Shown in pieces: positions 9,201 to 18,881 of a stretch of DNA of 64,000 nucleotides. The translations under genes and the position numbers were made by a program. Origin of the DNA: Candidatus Ancaeobacter aquaticus (GTDB lineage: Bacteria; Auribacterota; Ancaeobacteria; Ancaeobacterales; Ancaeobacteraceae); the NCBI GenBank assembly GCA_030765405.1, contig JAVCCP010000028.1, positions 1-64,000 of the forward strand, in the 5' to 3' direction. Under the pieces are notes generated by a model that had not been told where the DNA came from, ran no database searches, and saw nothing but the letters and a program-made list of their open reading frames with translations. The first letter of the stretch is position 1, and each line of letters starts with the position of its first letter.

Positions 9201-10256
9201 TTATATACTAACGGGGGCTAGGTTTTTTTGTGAAATTCTTGAAAGAGTGATACCAAGAATTTTATTTATGAGATCCTGATAGTTTATACCTTCTGCACGT
9301 GCAGCTTTTGGAAAGCAAGAGTTGTGTGCAGGGTTTGGAAGAATGCCGGGGAGTGGGTTGAGTTCGATAATATGCGGATCATTATTCTTATCAAGACGAA
9401 TATCAATTCTGCACCAATCGCGGCATCGGAGAGAGTGGAATGCGCGAAGAGCTGTACCTTGAATGCGTGAAGCGAGTTCAGAAGAAACATCTGCCGGGCA
9501 GGCAAAAACAGGAAGCGGTTTATTGGGCTTGTCCCAAATCCATTTAGCTTCATAAGAATAGATTTTATGCGCATCACGAGGAAGTGCATCAAACATAATT
9601 TCTACCAGTGGGAGAGTTGTAGTATCAGAACCATTTCCAATAACTGCTATCGTAAACTCTCTCCCCGGAAGAAATTCTTCTATAAGCGCGGGTTGGCTGT
9701 ATTCATTATGTACTCTGTCAATTTCTGTGCGCATCTGGGTTGTGTTGTTAACGAAAGATGAGTTGCGGATACCTTTCGATGATCCTTCCCATGCAGGTTT
9801 AACGAGTGAAGGAAAATGTGTCCACTGGCTGTATATATCGGTGTTTTGCGTAACAATCATATACTGTGGAGTTAATATGTTGTGTGCAGACAGTATTTCT
9901 TTTGTTCTGCTCTTATCCAAACAGATTCCGAGAGTTGTTGGATCACTTCCTGTGTAGGGGATACCAAGCATTTCGAGTATTGAAGGAATGTATGATTCGC
10001 GGTTTGGTCCGCCTTTCCCTTCGGCAACATTAAAAACAATATCAGGATTAATTTTTCTCAGCTGCGAGAATGCATTTTCATCTGCTTCTATGGGAACAAC
10101 GGTATGATCTCTTGATAGAGCTTCAATAAGTGCATCGATAGTTTCAATATCGTCCCACTCAGCTTCTGTATCATCGTAAGAAGACATATCTTCTAATGAC
10201 AACTTTTTTAGGTTATACGTAAGTCCTACAAGCATAACAGATGTCGTCCAGTCCAT
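9201..10256 (-). CDS. D-alanine--D-alanine ligase-like ATP-grasp protein
   Basis: This 351-residue protein has the Ddl fold order: an N-terminal domain with VFNVAEG and RESYIPSILEMLGIPYTGSDP, the ATP-binding LVKPAWEGSSKGI, EEFLPGREFTIAVIGNG, and the metal-binding end RIDIRLDKNNDPHIIELNPLPGI. True Ddl enzymes are about 300-370 residues long, so the length fits. The amide-bond ligase activity is well supported, but the substrate is not. Its place upstream of a GNAT, KamA and a second ATP-grasp gene suggests use in that pathway rather than peptidoglycan synthesis. The ATG at 10256 has no clear Shine-Dalgarno sequence; an internal ATG at 10235 is possible. Confidence 0.85.
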   Translation of the reverse strand: MDWTTSVMLVGLTYNLKKLSLEDMSSYDDTEAEWDDIETIDALIEALSRDHTVVPIEADENAFSQLRKINPDIVFNVAEGKGGPNRESYIPSILEMLGIPYTGSDPTTLGICLDKSRTKEILSAHNILTPQYMIVTQNTDIYSQWTHFPSLVKPAWEGSSKGIRNSSFVNNTTQMRTEIDRVHNEYSQPALIEEFLPGREFTIAVIGNGSDTTTLPLVEIMFDALPRDAHKIYSYEAKWIWDKPNKPLPVFACPADVSSELASRIQGTALRAFHSLRCRDWCRIDIRLDKNNDPHIIELNPLPGILPNPAHNSCFPKAARAEGINYQDLINKILGITLSRISQKNLAPVSI

Positions 10257-10263
10257 TAATGGT

Positions 10264-10285
10264 ATATTAATGGAGTTATTAATAT
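10264..10285. promoter_or_regulatory. 8-bp perfect inverted repeat before the Ddl-like gene
   Basis: ATATTAAT (10264-10271) and ATTAATAT (10278-10285) flank six bases, immediately upstream of the Ddl-like start on the minus strand and after the stop of the secreted-protein gene. It could be an operator or a small mRNA hairpin. The very AT-rich composition makes chance plausible. Confidence 0.3.
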
Positions 10286-10301
10286 ATGATGGCTATCGCA
10301 A

Positions 10302-10742
10302 TTATTCTTTTGTTTTAGCCGGTTCTTTTTTAACGTCTACTTCTGTTTCTTCCTCAACTACTTCTTCGATATCAGGTAAATCATCTTCCGTAACAATTTC
10401 AAGGTATGTTGCGGTCATGGTCCCTGTAGGATTTATTTTGTATTCCCCGGCAACATTTTGTCCTGCTTCGAGCTCAGCTAAAGGGATTTCATCGAATTCA
10501 CCCCAAATAGTCGTTGTTTTAGGATCAATATGAAGTTTAATTACTTTATCTCCTTCACTTTTAATTGAGACGTTATTTTTTGCCGGTTCAATGCTTACAA
10601 CATTTCCTTGTATTGATATCAGTTCATCGGCAGATGCAGGAGCTGGAGGCCCGGGATTTTGTGCGCATACAGATGCAATGGTAATTAACGAGAACGCACA
10701 AAGAAACGCAATAGATACAATGCTACGTGATAATCTAAACAT
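10302..10742 (-). CDS. secreted OB-fold-like protein (DUF5666-like)
   Basis: The start is set at the ATG at 10740-10742, because AAGGAGG lies just upstream; a longer frame starting at 10799 lacks a ribosome-binding site. The 146-residue product begins with a signal peptide (basic FRLSR, hydrophobic core, cleavage near SVCAQ). The mature part has alternating strands (ISIQGNVVSIEPAKNNVSIKSEGDKVIKLHI ... GEYKINPTGTMTATYLEIV) typical of small OB-like DUF5666 domains. The C-terminus is strongly acidic, then lysine-rich. It lies 45 bases ahead of the Ddl-like gene and may be the first gene of that operon. Function unknown. Confidence 0.75.
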   Translation of the reverse strand: MFRLSRSIVSIAFLCAFSLITIASVCAQNPGPPAPASADELISIQGNVVSIEPAKNNVSIKSEGDKVIKLHIDPKTTTIWGEFDEIPLAELEAGQNVAGEYKINPTGTMTATYLEIVTEDDLPDIEEVVEEETEVDVKKEPAKTKE

Positions 10743-10845
10743 ATAATCCTCCTTATTAAGGTTAAAAGTTTGTATATAACTATATGACGCATTAAACACA
10801 TATTTGTTCTAAAAATATACTCATCACACGTAAAATAAGCAATAA

Positions 10846-11364
<519 letters not shown>

Positions 11365-11518
11365 AGTTTTAATAATGATCTAAAGCCATTCTAGTATCTG
11401 AAAGACCTGCTTTCCGGAGACTCATTTTTTTGATTACAAGCCTTATGTCATAATGTTAGAAAGAATTGTATAAGGAGTGAGTATTTTTGTCATTGAAAAA
11501 ATACCCAAGAGTTATATA

Positions 11519-11546
11519 TTGACTATCACAAATAAATACATATAAT
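11519..11546 (+). promoter_or_regulatory. sigma-70-type promoter for enolase
   Basis: TTGACT (11519-11524) and TATAAT (11541-11546) are separated by 16 bases, about 95 bases before the enolase start. This is one of the best housekeeping promoter matches in the window. Confidence 0.7.
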
Positions 11547-11626
11547 AAACCGGAGTATGTTTTTATACATTATGCTGCTTACTCAGTGGTTGAGAATAGT
11601 TGCTTACAGTCATTAATGCTTATTAA

Positions 11627-12916
<1,290 letters not shown>

Positions 12917-12968
12917 TCGAGCAGTATTAATGATAAAGCCCGCATTTTTTAGCGAATTTCGTAGCGAA

Positions 12969-13083
12969 GAGGCGTAACTGCCTGCGGGTGTAAGGCATGC
13001 GACTGAGTTCTTTGCAGGCGTACTTTTAGCACGTCGAGAAGAATAACGGAGCATAACACCGCAAGCGTAGGTATTTATGCCTC
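12969..13083. repeat. TIR-bounded intergenic element, copy B
   Basis: The element has inverted ends GAGGCGTAACTGCC (12969-12982) and GGTATTTATGCCTC (13070-13083), which pair with three mismatches. The internal block TGYAAGGCATGYGAYTGAG sits at the same offset as in copy A (5390-5500). A 6-bp stem, GCCTGC (12980-12985) with GCAGGC (13014-13019), encloses the block. It occupies nearly all of the gap between eno and the FtsB-like gene. The interior differs from copy A, so the two are diverged relatives rather than recent copies. Confidence 0.6.
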
Positions 13084-13124
13084 TGTAGTAGATATTAGAT
13101 GAGAAATGCAGGGTGGTGTTCTTT

Positions 13125-13427
13125 ATGAAGTTTTTAAAAAATACAGTATGGATATTTCTTGTTGTTGTCATGGTGGTTTCAGTGCTCTATTTTTTGTTTC
13201 CTGAAATAGCCCAGTACCTTAATTTTCTTGGTGATGACAAGAGATTATCGAGGCAAATTGAATCTGAAGAAACAAAGAATGTCGCATACAAAAAAGAAAT
13301 AAAGGATTTACAGACTAATCCTGTGTATATAGAAAAGATTGCTCGTGAAAAGCTTGGTCTTTCACGTCCAGATGAGATTATTTATAAGTTTGATGCACAG
13401 AAAAAAAGTGAATCGTCAAAAGAGTAG
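13125..13427 (+). CDS. FtsB/DivIC-like septum formation initiator
   Basis: The 100-residue protein has a short cytosolic N-terminus, one membrane helix (about residues 7-27), and a coiled-coil extracytoplasmic segment (DKRLSRQIESEETKNVAYKKEIKDLQ). It ends with the family hallmark YIEKIAREKLGLSRPDEIIYKF. These proteins join FtsL and FtsQ in the division complex. ATG 13125 is preferred to two upstream GTG codons because of the membrane-helix position and the GGGTGG upstream. The eno-ftsB order is common in bacteria, supporting the call. Confidence 0.9.
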   Translation: MKFLKNTVWIFLVVVMVVSVLYFLFPEIAQYLNFLGDDKRLSRQIESEETKNVAYKKEIKDLQTNPVYIEKIAREKLGLSRPDEIIYKFDAQKKSESSKE

Positions 13428-13436
13428 GGTTTAAGC

Positions 13437-14366
13437 ATGAAGAGTACCTTAAAAAGCTCTCTAAAGGAAGCTGTTGCGGGCTATCTCTTTGTCATGCCGA
13501 ATTTCCTTGGTTTCTTGGTCTTTACTTCACTGCCGGTTGTTGCCTCATTCTTTATTGCCTTTTTTCAGTGGGATTTGATTACCGAACCAAAATTTGTCGG
13601 GCTTGAGAATTTTATTAATTTGTTGAGTTTTCATCATGAAAACGGTGCTATAGTCTCAAATGATCCTGATTTTTGGAAGTTTCTTGGTAATACCTTCTTT
13701 TTGATGTTAGGTATTCCTCTCAATATGGCAGCATCTCTTATTCTCGCCGTAATTATGAATAAAAAGCTCAAGGGTATCGTTATATTTCGAACGGTATATT
13801 TTCTTCCTTCGATATGTGCGGGCGTTGCAATTTATATGTTGTGGCAATGGATATATAACCCTGATTTTGGATTGCTTAATACCCTCATTAGAAAGCTATC
13901 TTTTGGCATATTTAATGGGCCTGAGTGGTTAACAAGTACTGCGTGGGCAAAACCCGCTCTTATTTTAATGGGCGTGTGGACAACAATGGGTGGCTACAAT
14001 ATGATTTTGTATCTTGCGGGTCTACAGGGAATTCCTCCGGAACTATATGAAGCGGCAGCGATAGATGGAGCAAGCCCGTGGCAGAAATTCCGGCACGTTA
14101 CCTGGCCTATGCTGACGCCGACGACATTCTTTATATTTATTATGAGTATGATCGCGGGATTTCAAGGCGGTTTTGAACAAGCGTACATTATGACCGGTGG
14201 CGGACCTGCAGGGTCAACAACCACCATTGAATACTATATATTTAATAATGTATATGTATGGCAGCATATGGGTTATGCGGCAAGTATTGCGTGGATATTG
14301 TTTGTAATAATTTTTGTGATAAATTTATTTATCTGGAAATATGGTGGTAAAGTTGTACATTATTAA
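13437..14366 (+). CDS. sugar ABC transporter permease, MalF/LacF type
   Basis: The 309-residue inner-membrane protein has six predicted helices and the EAA loop EAAAIDGASPWQKFRHVTWPMLTP that docks on the ATPase. It starts ten bases after the FtsB-like stop. No substrate-binding protein or ATPase is encoded nearby, so those subunits must be elsewhere; a shared MsiK-like ATPase is plausible. The carbohydrate specificity cannot be read from the permease. Confidence 0.93.
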   Translation: MKSTLKSSLKEAVAGYLFVMPNFLGFLVFTSLPVVASFFIAFFQWDLITEPKFVGLENFINLLSFHHENGAIVSNDPDFWKFLGNTFFLMLGIPLNMAASLILAVIMNKKLKGIVIFRTVYFLPSICAGVAIYMLWQWIYNPDFGLLNTLIRKLSFGIFNGPEWLTSTAWAKPALILMGVWTTMGGYNMILYLAGLQGIPPELYEAAAIDGASPWQKFRHVTWPMLTPTTFFIFIMSMIAGFQGGFEQAYIMTGGGPAGSTTTIEYYIFNNVYVWQHMGYAASIAWILFVIIFVINLFIWKYGGKVVHY

Positions 14367-14432
14367 TTAGTGATCCGTGGTTCGGTTATCGTGAATCACG
14401 AATTCAGCTTTAAGCTATATGCTATAAGAAAA
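14362..14432. repeat. heptanucleotide array, CGTGATT-like then AAGCTNT family
   Basis: Exact 7-base phasing runs through this gap between two permease genes. Units at 14369-14403 read AGTGATC, CGTGGTT, CGGTTAT, CGTGAAT, CACGAAT; those at 14405-14425 read CAGCTTT, AAGCTAT, ATGCTAT. Two sequence families thus sit side by side in one array. The first unit overlaps the stop codon of the upstream permease gene. Confidence 0.65.
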
Positions 14433-14470
14433 AACATTTAGTTTGATTATCGGAATTTGGGGTTTAATGC

Positions 14471-15589
14471 ATGGAAACAGTTAAAATAAAAGCGATAAAT
14501 GTTGAAGCGTATCTGAAAAAAGATGCGACCTCAGCCATGTTAAAAAATATCGTGACCTATGTTCTCTTATCGCTGTTTGGTATGACAATGCTCATTCCAT
14601 TTTTGTGGATGGTATCTACATCGCTTAAAGATACCGGTGCGATATTTTCGTTTCCGCCGAAATGGATACCTTCTGACACACGATATTTTTTAAAAGAGGG
14701 TGACGAGACTATTCGTGTAAGGCCATTAGGTAAAGTTGATAAAGATAGTGTTAAGATAAAAATAGTTGAAGGTGATAGGGTAAATGAAATTATAATTATT
14801 CCAAAAAAATCACTTATTAAAGAATGGAAGTTAAATATTTTATGGGGTAATTATGTTCGTGCTTGGAAAGCTATACCGTTTGGACGGGGATATATTAATT
14901 CTTTGATATTAACTTTGACGGTTACTATCGGACAGGTTTTGACAAGTTCTATGGCTGCTTATGCGTTTGCTCGGTTGCAGTTTCCTGGTCGTGATAAGCT
15001 TTTTTTAGCGTATCTATCGACTTTAATGATTCCCGGTGTTGTAACACTTATACCTGTTTTTATCCTTTTCAAAGTGATGCCTGATGCGTTGAATTCAATA
15101 TTTCATACAACGTTTTGGACAAGTGATTTGTATATCGGTAAGTTTTATGTAGGAAAACCAATAGGGATCGATTCATATTTTGCGTTAATTATGCCGGGGC
15201 TCTTTACTGCATACGGCACTTTTATGCTGAGACAGTTTTTTATGGGGATACCTGTTGATCTAGAAGATGCTGCAAAAATTGATGGGTGCAGTCTTTTCGG
15301 AATTTATCTGAGAATTATACTTCCCTTATCAAAACCGGCTCTCGCAACACTGGTTACCTTTACATTTATGGGGCAGTGGAAAAATTTTATGTGGCCGCTT
15401 ATTGTTGCTAACAGCCAGGAAATGATGCCCCTGCCGGTACTTTTAGCGTCATTTAAGGGGCTGTACAGCACTGATTGGTCTCTTTTGATGGCGGGCGGTA
15501 TTATAGTTCTTTTGCCCATGATCATAGTTTTTGTGTCATGTCAGAAATATTTTGTTGAAGGAATACAATTAGGTGCGCTCAAAGGATAA
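14471..15589 (+). CDS. sugar ABC transporter permease, MalG type
   Basis: The 372-residue protein is a MalG-like permease with the EAA loop EDAAKIDGCSLFGIYLRIILPLSKPAL. It is longer than usual (about 280) because about 70 residues are inserted after the first membrane helix (SDTRYFLKEGDETIRVRPLGK ... IIIIPKKSLIKEW). This insert should form a small beta-rich extracytoplasmic domain; similar inserts are known in some carbohydrate permeases. It pairs with the MalF-type permease upstream despite the repeat-filled gap of about 100 bases. Confidence 0.92.
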   Translation: METVKIKAINVEAYLKKDATSAMLKNIVTYVLLSLFGMTMLIPFLWMVSTSLKDTGAIFSFPPKWIPSDTRYFLKEGDETIRVRPLGKVDKDSVKIKIVEGDRVNEIIIIPKKSLIKEWKLNILWGNYVRAWKAIPFGRGYINSLILTLTVTIGQVLTSSMAAYAFARLQFPGRDKLFLAYLSTLMIPGVVTLIPVFILFKVMPDALNSIFHTTFWTSDLYIGKFYVGKPIGIDSYFALIMPGLFTAYGTFMLRQFFMGIPVDLEDAAKIDGCSLFGIYLRIILPLSKPALATLVTFTFMGQWKNFMWPLIVANSQEMMPLPVLLASFKGLYSTDWSLLMAGGIIVLLPMIIVFVSCQKYFVEGIQLGALKG

Positions 15590-15617
15590 GCAATATGTTG
15601 TGTGTAATATATTGCGC

Positions 15618-15646
15618 TTGACAATATTGAAGTATTGTGACACTAT
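15618..15646 (+). promoter_or_regulatory. possible promoter for the DUF3352 gene
   Basis: A perfect TTGACA (15618-15623) lies 61 bases before the next gene, but the best -10 at 17-base spacing is only CACTAT (15641-15646). An imperfect inverted repeat (CAATATTG/AGTATTG) overlaps the spacer and could be a binding site. Confidence 0.4.
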
Positions 15647-15683
15647 CTTTTGTGTAAAATAACAATAATTAAAGGAGAGAATT

Positions 15684-17513
15684 ATGAAAAAGATAGTTGG
15701 TATAGTTATCGGCGTTCTCGTTTTAGCAGTTGTGATTTATATGATCATTCCAAAGGGTGGTGTAGTGGTAGCCGGTAAAGGGCTCGAAAACTATGTCCCG
15801 AAAGAGGCGGTAGCCTTTTATAGCATAAAGAACTTGGAAAGTTCATGGAAAGATATTAAAAACTCAGATTTCTGGAAGCAGCTTCAATTGATACCTGCTG
15901 TACAGAATTTGAATGCCGGACAAAGTATTAATGCGCTTACCTCTGCATTGAAAGCAAATCTTGGTGTGGATATAAATGAGAAGACGGTAATGGATCTGAT
16001 TGGAAAAGACCTTGCCATCGCTATCGTTGTTGGGGCCCGCAATGACCCAGAACCAAAAGTCATTGTTTTGGCAAATATCGGATCTCAAAAAACTGCGTCG
16101 AATACCGTAAATTCACTTATCAGTAAAGCGAAAAGCACTGCGGGCACATCTGTTTCAAACTGGAAATACTCTTCGGTTGAGTTTACGAACGTGAAAAGCA
16201 CCGATCCAACTGCTCCAGAGCTTAACTATGCGCTTATCAATAACACCCTCGTTCTTGGAGTTGGTAAAACAAAATCAGCTGTTGAGAAAGTTGCTGATCT
16301 TGTTACAGGGAAGTCAAAGGATTCAATTGCTCATAGCAAAGGTTACGCAATAGTTAATAAGCTTGCAGCCGGTGCCGGTAGAAATATTATTGGTACATTC
16401 TATATGGATTTTGAGAAGATTTCACAAACTGTCGGTAAAATCAATCTACCTATACCGGGTGGTGCTGTACCGGCAAACCTCGGTGCTCCACTATCTATAT
16501 TGAAGAATATCGGTGGCGTTACATGGATTGATCAAGGGATTAAGACAAAAATTATTGTTACGCCTAATAAAGCAAACATGGATGAAACTACAAGAACCTT
16601 ATGGGATGTAAAGCCGAAAAAGGCTGAGTCATTAGCATTTGTCCCTGAGGGAACTGTTTTGTACAGTGTATCAAACTCACTTGATGTAGCAGGTATGTGG
16701 AAAATGTGGAAAAGCAACATAGCAAAACAAGCACCTGATCAATCAAAAGCTATTACCGATGCATTAGCAAATGCTGAACAAACTATGGGAATGAGTATCG
16801 AAAATGATATTCTTGCCTGGATAGGCGATGAAATCGCTTATACCTTTAATGAAGTGAATGTTGAAGGTGTATTTCCTATTCCGAAGATGTCACTCATAGT
16901 TAAAGTAAAAGATGAAGAAAAGGCGCGAACATTTTTAAGAAAACTAGTTGATCTTGTTAATGAGCGTGCATTAGCACCCGCAGCTACTGCTGCTGCAACT
17001 ACAGCTACTGCGCCACCGTTTCAACTTAACCTTGAAAAAACAAGTTACTCTGGCGTTGAAATTGATTCAATAATGGTTCCTCTTGTGGGAAAAGGACTTT
17101 CCCCTGGTTATGCGGTTATTGATGGATTTCTCGTGATTAGTACCAGTGCAGCAACATTAGAGAAAATGATTGATATAAGTCAGAAAAAAGGCACTTCGCT
17201 TACGAATGATGTTAATTTTAAAAAAGTCAGTTCTGTTGTGTCCGGAAAAGTGAATCAAATGGGATACATTAATACTGAAAAGATATTTGATACCGCAATT
17301 GATATATGTAACTGGGTTATTTCATTCCAGCAGTTAAACATTCCCGGAACAGGCGTAACGCCGGATCAGATTAATGCTACCAGAAGCATGTTAAGCGAAA
17401 CAGTAATTCCGGTTTTGAGATGTTTAAAAGCAGTAAAAGTCGTTGGAATAAGCACTATATATACTGAGGATGGTATCGAACAAAATATTTCAACACGCAT
17501 AGATGATATTTAA
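15684..17513 (+). CDS. DUF3352 family exported protein
   Basis: The 609-residue protein has an N-terminal signal anchor (residues about 4-25) and a large extracytoplasmic region. ENYVPKEAVAFYSIKNL, the repeated VMDLIGKDLAIAIVV / ILAWIGDEIAYTFNEV pattern and the long alternating strands match DUF3352, a family common in Planctomycetes, cyanobacteria and Omnitrophota-like genomes. The biochemical role is unknown. An alanine/threonine-rich linker lies near residues 432-446. A strong terminator follows, so this looks like a one-gene transcript. Confidence 0.8.
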   Translation: MKKIVGIVIGVLVLAVVIYMIIPKGGVVVAGKGLENYVPKEAVAFYSIKNLESSWKDIKNSDFWKQLQLIPAVQNLNAGQSINALTSALKANLGVDINEKTVMDLIGKDLAIAIVVGARNDPEPKVIVLANIGSQKTASNTVNSLISKAKSTAGTSVSNWKYSSVEFTNVKSTDPTAPELNYALINNTLVLGVGKTKSAVEKVADLVTGKSKDSIAHSKGYAIVNKLAAGAGRNIIGTFYMDFEKISQTVGKINLPIPGGAVPANLGAPLSILKNIGGVTWIDQGIKTKIIVTPNKANMDETTRTLWDVKPKKAESLAFVPEGTVLYSVSNSLDVAGMWKMWKSNIAKQAPDQSKAITDALANAEQTMGMSIENDILAWIGDEIAYTFNEVNVEGVFPIPKMSLIVKVKDEEKARTFLRKLVDLVNERALAPAATAAATTATAPPFQLNLEKTSYSGVEIDSIMVPLVGKGLSPGYAVIDGFLVISTSAATLEKMIDISQKKGTSLTNDVNFKKVSSVVSGKVNQMGYINTEKIFDTAIDICNWVISFQQLNIPGTGVTPDQINATRSMLSETVIPVLRCLKAVKVVGISTIYTEDGIEQNISTRIDDI

Positions 17514-17560
17514 TATACACTGATGATTATACAAAGTGATACATAAGTGTAACAATGAAA

Positions 17561-17590
17561 AGCGCCCCGATACATCGGGGCGCTTTGTGT
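17561..17590 (+). terminator. intrinsic terminator after the DUF3352 gene
   Basis: AGCGCCCCGAT (17561-17571) and ATCGGGGCGCT (17574-17584) form a perfect GC-rich stem followed by TTGTGT. It is 48 bases past the stop codon. Confidence 0.85.
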
Positions 17591-17621
17591 CTGCGTACAA
17601 AAAACAAGATTAGGGGTAGCT

Positions 17622-18719
17622 ATGAACAATAATAAGAGAAGGATAGGAGTTTTAACGGGAGGCGGCGATTGTCCCGGGCTTAATGCAGTAATACGTGCAG
17701 TAACAAAATCAGCAATTACTGACCATGATTATACGGTTATTGGTATAGAAGATGGATTTTTGGGTTTGTTAGAGGATCGTACGCGAATACTTAATAACGA
17801 TGATGTATCAGGAATATTACTGGCCGGGGGAACTATACTTGGCACGTCAAATACTGCAAATCCTTTTTCTGTTCCGTGTAAAAAAGGCAATAAAATTGTT
17901 AAAGAAGACCATAGTGACCGTGCAGTTAAAACGTTGAAAAGACATTCAATTGATGCCTTGATCTGTATTGGTGGTGATGGGACACATGCTGTTGCACATA
18001 AAATGGCCCAACTTGGGGTAAAAGTTGTCGGTGTGCCAAAAACGATTGATAATGATGTGTACGGTACTGACATAACGTTTGGTTTTAATTCTGCGGTTTC
18101 AGTGGCTACTGATGGTGTCGATAGATTACATACAACCGCTGAATCACATCACCGTGTTATGGTATTGGAAGTAATGGGAAGATATGCCGGCTGGATTGCG
18201 CTTGAAAGCGGCATAGCGGGTGGTGCTGATATAATTCTTTTACCGGAAATACCTTTTAATCTTGATGCTGTGTGCAATAAAATTAAAGAGAGAAGAAAAC
18301 ACGGTAAACGATTTAGTTTAATCGTTGTTTCAGAAGGAGCTCATCCAAAAGGTAAGTCACTTACGGTAAAAAAGGTTATTAAGGGAAGTCCCGATCCGTT
18401 ACGTTTAGGTGGCATAGGGCAAAAAATTGCTGATGATATTGAAAAGAAGATTAGGATTGAAACTCGCGTTACCGTTTTAGGGCATTTGCAAAGAGGAGGA
18501 ACGCCTACTCCTTTTGATCGAGTGTTAGCTACACGTTTTGGTGTTGAAGCCGTGCAGCTTATTGCCAAAGGTTCATATGGTCGCATGGTTGCCTATAAAA
18601 ATGATGATATTATTTCAGTGCCTATACATAAGGTAGTATCCAAACTAAAAGTGGTGCCTAAAAGCTCTTCCATTATTAAAGCTGCACGAGCTGTTGGCAC
18701 AACTTTTGGCGATAGATAG
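17622..18719 (+). CDS. pfkA: 6-phosphofructokinase
   Basis: The enzyme phosphorylates fructose 6-phosphate in glycolysis. The 365-residue length and motifs GVLTGGGDCPGLNAVIRAV, GGDGTHAVAHKM, PKTIDNDVYGTD, MGRYAGWIAL and HLQRGGTPTPFDRVLATRFG define the PfkA family. At the donor-specificity sites it has Gly in GGDGT, as in ATP enzymes where PPi enzymes have Asp, and Lys in PKTIDND, seen in PPi enzymes and in some ATP enzymes. ATP is the likelier donor. A GGGG-containing ribosome-binding site precedes the ATG. Confidence 0.95.
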   Translation: MNNNKRRIGVLTGGGDCPGLNAVIRAVTKSAITDHDYTVIGIEDGFLGLLEDRTRILNNDDVSGILLAGGTILGTSNTANPFSVPCKKGNKIVKEDHSDRAVKTLKRHSIDALICIGGDGTHAVAHKMAQLGVKVVGVPKTIDNDVYGTDITFGFNSAVSVATDGVDRLHTTAESHHRVMVLEVMGRYAGWIALESGIAGGADIILLPEIPFNLDAVCNKIKERRKHGKRFSLIVVSEGAHPKGKSLTVKKVIKGSPDPLRLGGIGQKIADDIEKKIRIETRVTVLGHLQRGGTPTPFDRVLATRFGVEAVQLIAKGSYGRMVAYKNDDIISVPIHKVVSKLKVVPKSSSIIKAARAVGTTFGDR

Positions 18720-18881
18720 GGGAAATGTGCTTTTTTTTCGTTGAAAAACTGAGAAATAACCCTTTACAAATGTCCTATTTTAGAGCGACAATCAATACGA
18801 AAAAGTTGTTACGTATACGTATTTTTATTTTGTAAATAAACATAAAGATTCTATCCTAACCTTTAAGACAAGAGGTTACAC
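18720..18881 (+). other. gene-free leader of the TPR gene with a 12-bp palindrome
   Basis: This 162-base gap holds the perfect palindrome TACGTATACGTA (18810-18821) about 60 bases before the TPR start. It could be an operator. No convincing -35/-10 pair was found around it. Confidence 0.3.

Noticed and set aside
10257-10301. AT-rich repeats before the Ddl-like gene considered as another heptad array
   Set aside because: No consistent 7-base phase; the segment is better described as an 8-bp inverted repeat.
10743-10799. Longer form of the secreted OB-like protein
   Set aside because: The extension masks the signal peptide and lacks a ribosome-binding site, whereas AAGGAGG sits directly before 10742.
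18690-18719. Possible sigma-54 promoter TTGGCACAACTTTTGGC before the TPR gene
   Set aside because: The GG and GC are separated by 11 bases rather than 10, and the sequence lies inside the pfkA coding end.
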